A DNA stretch of 64,000 bases from the NCBI RefSeq assembly GCF_000237925.1, contig NC_031497.1:5449295-5513294 (forward strand), in the 5' to 3' direction. The notes beneath the pieces are model-generated. The model made no database searches, was not told the origin of the DNA, and worked only from the letters and a program-made list of their open reading frames with translations. The position numbers and the translations under genes are program-made. Shown one piece after another: positions 13,401 to 25,800 of the stretch; within the stretch, counting starts at the first letter, position 1, and each line of letters opens with the position of its first letter. This stretch comes from Schistosoma mansoni. Its lineage: Eukaryota; Platyhelminthes; Trematoda; Strigeidida; Schistosomatidae.

Positions 13401-16400
13401 CCATGATCTTCTTATCGTTCTTGATAAAAACGTGTTAGCAAATAGTAAATCTTAGTTTTTATGAGTCAAAATTTCCTATAGAATTGATGTATGTGTTTAA
13501 CGGTACAATCCAAGACTCTCGTTTCGTTCTATTTGTGGCTAGTTAGCTGCGTTTACCCGCGTTTCAGTGTTGATTTTTTCACAAGCAACTGAGCGTTAGG
13601 TGTTTCTTTTTCCAGTTGAATTTCTCATCCTCATAAACTTATTTAATGTATGATTCCATCCTCGCATTTGATAGTAACCTCTGTGAATTATGTGCATCAT
13701 GTTGAAGGTACAAGTTAGTACGTTGTATGAACAAGGATGTTTACATACTACATGATACTTTCAGAGCAATATTCTCCCTTATTTAATCTATACGAATCCA
13801 TTTAGATGATAGGAATAAAAACATATATATCTTGAATTCATTAAAGACTTTGAAATTCATTTAAAGATTATCTGTCAAACCCCATTGTGAATGGCTTAAT
13901 TAAGTTCATTTATCAAAAACTGTTTATATCGGTAACTGAATATCATTTACCCACCCAGTGGATGATAGGTCTTACTAATACTTTCCTCAGTATATCACTA
14001 AAGCAATCTTGAACAGATTGTGCATGAAGTTCCCTTCTCATTACGAACTACTGGCACCAATTGGTGAACCATAGAAAACCAGAAATTATTAAGTAGTTGT
14101 TTCTCTCTAGCTTTATCTACTCAGCATTGTTTATTTAAAACCCCTCAAGTTAAAAATGAACTATAGATTAGTGGATAACATAAATATATTGCTAGTAAAC
14201 ACGAGGATTGTTGTAGAAATGTGGCTGTTACCTTGAGATATTGGAAACAAACACTTTTCACATTACCTTTTAAATGCCAATAAAAATTATATACTACGTA
14301 TGACATAACTGTATTCAGATGTTTTTTTTTAATTCAATGACAATCTTATTTATTTGTTATCATTTAGACTATTAAATTCTTTTGTGCAAAATATGTATGT
14401 TTATGAAACAATACTTAGGTAAAATTAGTCCATTCCTGATAGAACAGTATCACAAACCAAGAATTACATATCCTTGCAATTCATTAACCAAGAACATATC
14501 TTCTTGTTACTTTTATCAGATATCAATAAATTAATCAGCCTCTGGAAAGTTTCTGCAAGTTTGCATTTAAATCTTTTTGGTTCCAAGATTGATCATAATT
14601 TAAAAATTCATTCTAAAATAACTGACGGTTCATGTTCTGATTCTCTTAATTCATATCCTATCTACTGTCCAGATGTTTATAATCTAAATGATTCAAAGTG
14701 AGTTTACATAAAAATGTTTATCTTGTTTGATTGTTGTATTTAATTATTCTGTATAGTTTTGTTGGAGGAGTTTGGTAAAGATTTATTTTACTTCATTAGT
14801 ACCCGGTATTTGTCACTTATTGACCTCATTTTATTTACCTTAACTGAAGTCAATCTGTGATGAATATCATATATATATTCTGTGTATTGTTTTTATTACA
14901 CCGTCTGTTATCATTACATAGGAATGTGAAATTGAATGACGGCTTATTTATTCACAAATATAATATAGTGAATGAGAACACCAGTGGAGATAATCAAATG
15001 TATTTGAACACAAAATTACAGAATCTTTTTGTAAAATCTGAGAACCATACAGTAAATTCTTCATCTACAAAATATCGACTAATTGTCTCAAACTTGACTG
15101 TTCTTTCGTTTCCACACCAATCACTCTTTGTTCTCGTTCTTTTTTCTTCGATCTTCTTAACCTTCTGCCTGTAGACATTTCACTTTCGATTGGTGATACA
15201 TGTTACTTATATCTGTCGACATTAGTAGCACACACCACAATAACACTATGCCATTCAATTACAAAATCATTTCAAACATAATGATTCACCTAATTGATCA
15301 ATGCAGTTTGTGACTCAAAACCAAGTAAACGAATATGTACCTGACTGATGAACTAATAATAAACACAATTTAAAATCGATGATTTTAGGAGTATAACTTG
15401 CCGAATCATTACTAATAGATCATAAATATTACCGAGCTTACTTCGGTTAGTATCTATCTCTTTATTTCGGCTAATAATTTCTTCCAAGTTTGATTCTACA
15501 ATCTCCATTCTATCAGGACCAATATATGTTTGCACATTTTCCCCTAAATTACGATGTTGTTTTATTAAAATAAGTTTGTTCTTATAATATTCTTTTACGT
15601 TTTTCACACAAACACACACATCACATGTTTACTTCCCTTATTAGGCCTATTTAACGACTAATGTACACTTTTGTTGTACAATTCCATCTATTGTGTACAT
15701 TTTTTATTTGTATGTTCTCATTATTGGATATGATATGGCTAAGTATGATCCGATTGCTGCATAGTTTTACCCCATATATGTATTGGTGGTTATACTATGT
15801 AAATATTTGTCAGCTTACTTCACCGAAATGTTATATACTTCCTTTATACACATGATTCTAGTTATCAATCAATAAGTTTTTCATCTGATCAACATTTTTA
15901 TTTTTCTCGTAAACATTTTGATTCGAATAATATGAAAACGTTTTTTCTGCTGTTAAAATTGTTTTCATTCAGTATTTATTTCTTAAGAGTGATATTAGTA
16001 ATAGTATACTGTACTAACGAAACAATCAGATTTATGTTAATAAGGATTGAGGTTTTGCACCAAATTGAAAGTCCAGTCACGGAGGGCTTGTACCCTATTA
16101 TTAAGCCAATTAAACTACTGTAACAAACGTAGATTTGGTTATGGTTATATTATGCGAAATCACACCGTATTTGTAAAATATGAAAAGAATACATTAAATG
16201 CACTATTTTCCCATCTTCCTTGAGTTGTCCTTTACATACTTCATCATTCTTTTATTTCTGTTGTTATTTTGATTGCTTTCCGTTTTCCTTTCTCTCCCCA
16301 TTTTCCACTTCTATCCGTTTGAATTCTACCTTCAATTTCCAATACGTACTACTTATATCTGTCCGTACAAGTACTGTGAACCACACTACCACCAATATTT

Positions 16401-19400
16401 AATTTAATAAAATGTTGAAAGTTGATCAAATTGCAAAGATTGAAGAATAGACATCATGATCCATAAAAATGTCCAGGGTTAAAGTAAACATTCTGAATGT
16501 TTAAAATAAAACAATTAACTTCATAAGTATTCATCTTTATGGGTCTACATAGCATTCACTCACTTGATTGAGCTTTGTTCTCTGAGCTGGACGGTTTGTG
16601 CTGATGATGTCGTTCAGAAGGACGATGAAAGCTTCACGACTAAACCATCCAGCTCAGAGAACAAAACTCCATCAAAATCACCCACTTGAGCTACAAATCT
16701 TCCCCACCATTCACTCACTTGACCGCTTATCATTACTACTAGCTGCTAACGCCAAATTCAGATTTCCAACCATAGTTCCTCTTAACTGTGACCTTGGTCC
16801 GTTAGTCCTTACTGAATCACTTTACATTTTCTTAGTTTTGATGTAACAAGTAATTTATTTATATCACCGTCCCCAAATGCCCTGGTACGGCCGAGGGTGA
16901 AGACGGTTCACTCTCCCTCTCGAATTGCTCTCACATGGCCACGCGTATACAGCCACTGCCAGCGAAGCCCTGCCCACTTCTTTCTCGAGGCGGTAGTGTT
17001 GTTTACAAAATTGAGAGGGCGAAAAGCAAATGTCCGGCGCTTTAACCAGGTTGGTGGACACGGAAAGTTCACCTAGGGGAGATGGAAACCCCTGGTCCCA
17101 AACCAATGGTGCACATTAGGTCCAGGATTTTGAGTGAACAAATTGCGTATGAACCTATTGTTTGTCACCGAATACCATGGTACTGCATCTCCTAACCTTG
17201 CTCCTCTGCTTCGTGGACTAGACCTTCGGGTCAGAGGCTCAGAATGTTGCCTCCTAAGGGAACCACCTGCTTCCGTTTGGGCACCCAGGCAGTATCACAG
17301 CTCTCACACAAACCAGTGATAACTATAACTGGCCCCATCGTTGTTGTGTGGCGCATATGTATTTGATGTCCCCTTGTACCAATGTTCATGTGTTCAAATA
17401 AATAAATAAAATATTTGTATCACCGACATTCGTATTCGCTAAATATCAGGTTTACTTTTTCAAAGGCGCTACTGCAGTGTACATTCCATGTGGTATCTTG
17501 TGATCACTTGTGAAAAATATACTGACGAATACAGTGACCTAAGTACAACTGGTTAATAAATTTCGATTTGAAAAAATCAAATTGTATATAAAACTTAGTG
17601 GTTATCACTTATTTTATCCAACATACTTCCACTATAAGTTCGCTCTCTACAGTGATCCAGGTAAGATTTACCGATTCACTAAAATGATATTTTCTCAAAA
17701 AATAAAATATTTTTCCTTTTTCATGTCCCACATCAACTCGGCGCCCAAATAATGCGAAACTATTCGACCAAATTTAGACGAAAGTTCTTATACATTAAGA
17801 GATTGTATTAAAATGATTCTTCCATGTAATTAACATTTTCATACTGATAAATTTTCCAACAACTCGTTTGTTGATTATAAAGAAAAAGATCTCACTCCTA
17901 TTCTAAATAAATTCTATTGAAATTTTCGAAAAGGTTTATTCTATAATGAACTTGTATCCTTAGTGTTAACTAGTTCACTGTTCAATTCTGTTTATTTTTC
18001 TAATTTCTTGAAACCTTATTTCTGATAACAACTACAAAAAAAGTCGTGAAACAGTCAAGATGTAGGCTAAATAAATATCTTTATTTTATGTTTAAATGAG
18101 ATATTTCGTTTACATTATTCTGACTGACCCTTAACACTTCCCTCATCTTTAATTTACCTGTTCTGACATTTTGCGTTAGTGTACATACTGGCAAACATTA
18201 GCCATAATTTTTAGACTTGACAGATCAACAGATGGTTATCATCAGCCTCAACGTTATCTAGCGCCCTAAAATAGTACTATAAAACGATACGATAAACTGT
18301 TTCATGATCAGTCTGCTATTGGAACGCTTATTGCTAACCTAACCACTTCCTATAACTTTGAACTACGCCTACACTACAACTCAAACGAAAGAAATGTGTA
18401 AAATCTGAGTACGAACTTTACTCCAAGGTTAACTACGTACAGAATGTCAAGTGTATTTATAACTTTGTGTGACCTTGATCTTCAGGGAATTTCTGGAAAT
18501 ATACCAAACATAGCAACGATATAGGTAATAATGTAATCCAAACGTGGCATGTAATCCTTCGTTTCCGAGAATTTCCTATTCAATGCTGATTGTATAAAAC
18601 GTCTTCAGGCGTTTGCTGGGTCTATATAGAATTTGACGATTGATATTTTAAGACTCCCCTTCACTGAATACTACTCTGGCTAATATAAATAACTGTCAAT
18701 TTCTTCTAGCCTACATTCTCAATATGTTTTTTATTTTTGCTTCTTAAACACTATACAGATTCGTTTTTCTACTGAATTTCTTCCAAGGCTTTTACATACT
18801 GTTTACTCTACAGCGTTGGGCTTTCTTATTATTACTGTTAGTATTATTATTATTATTATCATATCAACAGTCTAATAAAATGTAACCATAGAATCAATAA
18901 TGATTCTAAAAGACTCATTTAATCAATAAATTTTAATTTCGTTCTATCATGCGGTATGTCGATGCAGTGATTGTGGCAATCTTAATTTCGTACAGTAGGA
19001 CTGTGAATTAATTTTTTTTAATTGTCCTTTGAAACCTGCATTAAACTTGAAAATGTGGTTTTCAAAAAACGAATTACTAACTTTGAATTCAGAAATTTAT
19101 TGATTTATTAGACTTGCGCGGCTATGCGCTCTTATATGTTTCTTTTCCAAATTAGTTTAAGTGGAAATAGTTGCAATGATCGTTTTTATTCGTAAATATC
19201 TACTTGGAAAACATCGTCTGTTTTGTTGTAACAAGATTTAAATGTATTTCCGTGTTTACAGCAAAGAGGAGTTCTGAACTTGAAATAAGATACAATTCTG
19301 TCATTCGTTTGTTCAGTTAGTATTGACAATTGAATATAGAATTTCTCTGTTGACATTTTAGTTATTTACTCTTGACATGCCTAACCTGCTTATGATTTCT

Positions 19401-19759
19401 TTTCTCTGTCTATTTTTCTTTCTACCATTTTTCTATTTTTACCTATAGCGATATCAACGAAAATTATGATTTTGATATCATTTTTGTAAACGGCATGTTG
19501 GGCAGTGTTTTCTATACTTGGAGACAGCATGATTCAATGCTTACCAACAATCCTACTCAGTATACAAAATGTTGGCCTAGAGTAAGTAATGTGTATTAAT
19601 GTATATATCAAAAGGGTTTCTTTTAGTATTATTAACATTATTCACATTATTACTCTCTCTTGGCCTCACGGGTTTTCATTATCTTTGCTTTCTAATTATA
19701 TGCGGTCCGTTGATGTTAATTATATCTATACTTCGAGTATGGATATAACACATACTGGA

Positions 19760-19817
<58 letters not shown>

Positions 19818-22800
19818 ATTTCCACACAGAATCTGTCATTTCAATTTAACGCTTATTTATCACACCGAATTAAACATTTACCTTAAAAACAAACGTTTTT
19901 GTTATCTCTGTCGAACACAGATGTTAAAAAGGCCTCTATATTGTAAATGGAAGCTTGTATAGTAATTATTGCATACTTGTCGCAATTTAAACAACTAACC
20001 TACTATGTAAAAATGTGTGTGTAAGTCTGATTGAACGCATGTCTGCACCTCAACTTTAGCTATCCTTCCACTGGTTGTAAATCAATAACCTACCTACACT
20101 CATAAAATACGCATAGATTTTTCGATTTTTTGCGCATACATTCACTTACACCTCCTGTGTGCTTGTTGATTTTATGAGTTATTAACGATACAGTGTCCCA
20201 CCAACTGGTGTTCTGACTTTTAAATATTCTAAAGTAAATTTATAGTACTACTAGAAGGGTTGGTCTGCGGAATTACCTCAGTTAACGGGACATCGAATGT
20301 GTTGAGTCTTTACCCTGTTAATTATCACGTAACAAAATCGCCAATCAGAACATCGACATATACGACTTGGCCCCGTCCCAAACCAATCACACGTTAGCCA
20401 GCACGAGCAGCCCAAAATCAACTCTGAGTCCTTATTGGTTCTTCTCTCATAGCCCTACCTGTTGAGTCCAGAACACAAACTCAGCTTCCACTGCATGACT
20501 CATGTATATATATCAGATATTCGTAGTTAATATACAGGTAGACCAGCCCACATCACTCCATAAAATAGAAAATATTATTGATACAAGATCAAGCTGAAAG
20601 TGGCTGTGTGAGAGACTGTAACTAATAGATTGGTAATAGCTTAAGAATATAAATTGTATAATAGTAGTCAGTGGGTCAAATGAAGGGAATGCGAATATAT
20701 CTTTATAGTCTAGTTACTTGGTAATTGTCCAATAAGAATATATATAACAATAGTTCATAAATAACTCCTAGCAGTTACCATTCATTTATTCTTCGTTAGA
20801 ATATAACAAAAATGTAGAGGTATTAACCTATACAGGTTAGCTTTTGTTTTGAGCAATAGTAATGTGTAGTACTGATATATTTTACAATTGTTTGAAATTA
20901 TTACTAGTGTAATAAATATGGGATCGAGTAAGATGTAGTTATAAAATATGTCCTTTATTTTCAAACGAATGTATAAAAGCAAACATTAATGTGGTATTTA
21001 TAAATTTTTTGACTCGCAACCGCCTAAACTCGTTCATCTATGCAGGAACTAATAATGTAGTGTTTTCACACATTTAGTGATATCATGACAATGAAACAAC
21101 TTCATATGTTCAGATTCCTTTGGGTGTATATTTCATCACTTTCCTCGTAATGAGCGTATTGTAACTTGCATGATTTTTTTTCTCATTTAAACTGGAATTA
21201 CCTCTAAAGTAGAATATAGTTTTAAGCGGTTCGTAATTTCACTCATTAATGATTTGATTCATTATCCTACAATTAATATAGTTGTTTTCAGTGGATTTCA
21301 ACCAGTCATTCTGGGACACCATATCAATGTTTATTGATCTTCATAACAGTATTACAATTGAATGAATATCAGCACTGATAGTTGAATTTTATCCTGACTA
21401 TAACATCTACTTCCTCTCCAGTAAATCTTAGTGTCCTTGTGAAATAGCTTGATAGTACAGTAATACACTCTTAATTTTGAATTCTTGAAATATTGAATAC
21501 AAAAAACATCTCATCTTATTTCTTGACTTCTGTCCCGTTCAAAAATCACATCCTGAATTGAAGATGTTTTGATTTGTAATACTGATTCTAGTAAAACAGA
21601 AAAGCTTATTGATGAACTGACCTTTGACAAAAAACGAAAGACACTCATCATCATGGGTTATTTAGGTGTGGGAGTGTAAATTCACGATATAGAAAAGCTA
21701 ATGATGCTCATAAAACAAATCTCCCAACAGGATAGATTTTATCAAATACAACCAATGATTAACTAACTCAGAATCAAGACCATCATCATTTTAACAAATA
21801 GCTTGTCTAGAATGAAGACTCGATTCACAAAATAATAAATAATTTTTAAAATCTCTTTGTATCAACAATTCCCTGTCTATTTCACCGAATACTCATATAC
21901 CGAAAGAATCATTCTACTGATGTAATGAATATTGTGTTTTTGTTTCATTTTTATAGGACTGGCTTTCCCATCGATTTCCTCAAGCTCGAATTATTGGTGT
22001 TGACACGTCATTGAAGCCATTTGTTTGGCATTCAATTTGTCCACTTCAAAAGTTACGGTAAATTTATTCTCTTGTTTATTTAATGTATGCAATTTCAAGC
22101 TAAATAATATTTTTCACGGAATGACATCCTTTTTATGATCTTTTTTTTGTGATTGACAAGTTCAAACTCACCAGTTTGATGATAAGAATTTTCTTTTCAA
22201 TATCTTGAGATCATAGATTATTTAACTTTTCATAAATTCAATATGCGAATAACGTAATGAGTTCTCACAGTTAATACGGTTTCAATCTTGTTCCTCAATC
22301 AGTCACAAAGTAGAACTTCGTACGTACGTACATCAGTTCGAGTTGCCATACCACATAACACAGAGATGCAGTTGTCTATTCAAATCGCATAGTGGCAGAA
22401 GTAGTAAGAGTATAAGCAGTAATCGGAAAGATTAAGGTTTGAAGATATAATTCAAGGAGTATAATCCAGTGAAATAAATTTAGAAAGAGAAAAAGATAGA
22501 GACGTGAAGAATTCAGAAGGTTAGAATTTGGGAGAACACAAAGAGTGGATGTACCTACGCCATTGTAAACGATTTTGAGCCATGTCATTCAAGGTCTCTA
22601 ACCATCGATTTCTATCATCTCGCGGATCCCAACCAGGTAGTCTACACCTTACCAGCATGGCTCAGTCCACTTGTCAGTATTTAAACCTAAACATGTTCAG
22701 TTGTCGATATCAATGCCATGGTTGGACTTGTTGGTTTCAAATAATTTTTTCTACTCATTGGAATATAACAAAAAATATATTTATTATTGTTCAGTTATCA

Positions 22801-25800
22801 TTTTAAGTAAACCACAACTAAACGAAACTGCTTTGGTTACTATTCTTTATAGGTCTTATGTATTTTAATTCTCTATACTTAAATTTCATAGACTGAACAT
22901 TTTTTCTTCGGTTTTATCTTATCCCATTTATGTATGACCAATATTAAGGTGTAAATCGTCAATTTATTTTTGTCTCAAAATAAATCAACCTTTTCAGATA
23001 CTAACTTAAATACTCTCTATCACTTCCGATTGTTTAATTTCTTTCTTTGGATGTAGGTTAACATTATATAATTTAAAAAAATTGTAGGTATTCTATCATC
23101 GTTTTGTCCTGAGTTTTGTACTGTGAATCGGCTAGATTTATTGTTAATTGAAATAGTTTATTTAATGATGCAGTTAAACTTTATCAATTTAGATAATTAG
23201 AGTAGTTTTCATCTACCTCAAGCCTCTGTTTTCTTTGGCTTTCTGTATTTGTCAACTGATGAACTGGATTCATATTATTTATTATTATTTATTTAAACAC
23301 ATACATATTGGTACAAAAGGGCACCAGATACATATGCGCCACACAAAATAATAAAAGTAGGAAGAGAAGGGATGAAAAGATAAGGCGAACTGAAATGTAC
23401 AACCAGAAGACTCTTTCAGTTAGGAAAGTTAGAACCACTCTTTATGAAGAAAGTAAAAGAAGGTTGCAGCAGGATCGCCACTGGCTTCTATTCTGAGCCA
23501 TATCTGATAACGTCTCTAGCCACTGTGTTACACCATCTCTCGGACCCCAGCCAGGGAGTCGTGAAGGACCAACAGAAGCTAGCCCTTTGCAGCTTTCTTT
23601 CATGCCACGACACCAGGTCATACACTGACCTCCTCTCCGCTTTTTCCAACCAGTCCCAGAGTCAGCAAATAATGCACGACGTGGAAGTCTCTGGGACGAC
23701 ATTCGTAAAACATGTCCAAGTCACCGAAGTCGGTGCTTCAAGATGGTGACACCAATTGAATTATCGTCTCTGCGCCCGAACACACGATGCCGAACCTCTG
23801 CATTACTAACATGGTGTTGCCACTGTATGTCAGCAATCCTTCGGAGACAACGATGATCGAACACAGAGAGACGTCTGACATCCTCAACTCGGAGAGGCCA
23901 GGTTTCACAAGCATAGAGCAAAACTGCTCTCACCGACGCGTTGTAGATCCAACCTTTTACAGCCAGACTAACATCACGAAGGCGCCAAAGATGGCCCAGA
24001 TTGGCATAAGCCGCTCTGGCTTTCATTATACGTGCATCAATCTCATCACTCACGCCACCACCAGCACTTATATAGCTACCTAGATACACGGACTTCTCAA
24101 CTACTTCAATCTGCTCACCATCTAGGGTGAGTACAGGATGAGAATCCTGCCAGTCTTGTAGGAGTACTTTGCACTTGGAGGGTGCAAAGCATATGCCGTA
24201 CCTGCGGACACTGATTGCCAACTGATTAAGTGCGGATTGCATGCCTTGGGCATTATCGCACAGTAAGACAATATCATCCGCATACTCAAGGCCGAGAAGT
24301 CGTTCTCCAGGCAACATATCCACACCGCCATTACTTACATCCATCAGAGCTGTTTCCAGGATGTCGTTGATAGCAAAGTTGAAGAGGAATGGTGAGATTG
24401 GGCAACCCTGCCTAACCCCACTGCTCGAATGAAACAAGGGAGAAAGGTGGTTGTTTTCCCTCACTCTGCCTGAGGTGTTCGTATACATGGCCTTTAAGAC
24501 GTTAATGAACTTCTCAGGCACACCCTTCTTCAATAGACAATCCCAGAGAACAGTCCTGTCCAACGAATCGAAGGCCGCCCTGATATCAAGAAACACTACG
24601 ATTGTTGGCCTGCGATAAGTATGACGGTGTTCTAACATTTGGCGGAGGGTGAAGATGTGATCAATGCATCCTCGACCAGAACGAAAACCAGCCTGCTCCT
24701 CGCGAGTCAATCGTTCTCGGGTTTTAAACAACCTACGAAGAATGATAGAAGCCAATAGTTTGGACGCAATCGGAAGTAGACTTATCCCCCGATAGTTGTT
24801 ACAGGAACAACGTGAACCCTTTTTAAAGATAGGGACGACTATCGACTCATTCCATGATGTTGGAACACTTTCTGACTCCCAAACCTTTGTAAACAACACA
24901 GTCAATTCCTTAGTCAGAAGGTCACCACCATCTTTAAAAAGAGCTGGAGGTAAGTCATCTGGGCCAGGTGATTTGTAGCGTCTCAGGAGTTGGAGTTCCT
25001 TGCGAACTTCCGCCTCGTTTGGTGGATCAGTCGTCACTGGCCATGGGGGGCAGGACAAACTGGTTGATGTTGCCGGAGCAGCAGGCCAGTTGAACTGCCC
25101 TTCGAAGAATTCCGCCTATCGTCCAAGACGTCGAGAGATATTAGTGATTGGCATCCCATCATCCTCGTAGATTGTTTCACTCACACCAGACTTCTTGCTG
25201 CCAGTGTCTCGGATGAGTTGGAAGAGCTTCCGGCAGTTACCAGATGCAGCTGCTGCTTCCATCTCATTAGCACGCTCCGACCACCAGGCTTCTCGGTCCT
25301 TACGCAAGCTTTGCCCAATTTCACTACGTAACAGCCTTCGTTTGTGGTCAAACTCACGGTCACCCGGAGTGGACCGACGGGCTTCCATCAGTTGTAAGGA
25401 GCCAGAAGAAACCCAGTGCTTATAAGCGGGACGTTTCGCGAAGCCGCAAGCGGCTTTACTCGCCATTTTCATGGCGTCGTGAAGATGCAACCAATGCTCA
25501 TCTATACTTTTCGGTGGGATGGTAGCTAGCCTAGAGGCTAGCTCCGCTCGATACTTACTTGCAACAGAAGTTGCCGCCAGTTTACTAACATCGATCCGTT
25601 GGTGATGGTCAATCCTTCGACCACTGAAAAGTAAGGTGAGATTGGCGCAGACCAGGGCATGATCAGACTCCAGATAGGTACTCCAAAAGGAGCGGCAGTC
25701 TTGTACACAACCACGCCAGCGGTAGCTGATCGCGATGTGATCAATCTGAGTTCAGGCTTGGGATGCAGAGGGAAGATACCAGGTGGCACACCGGCGATGA

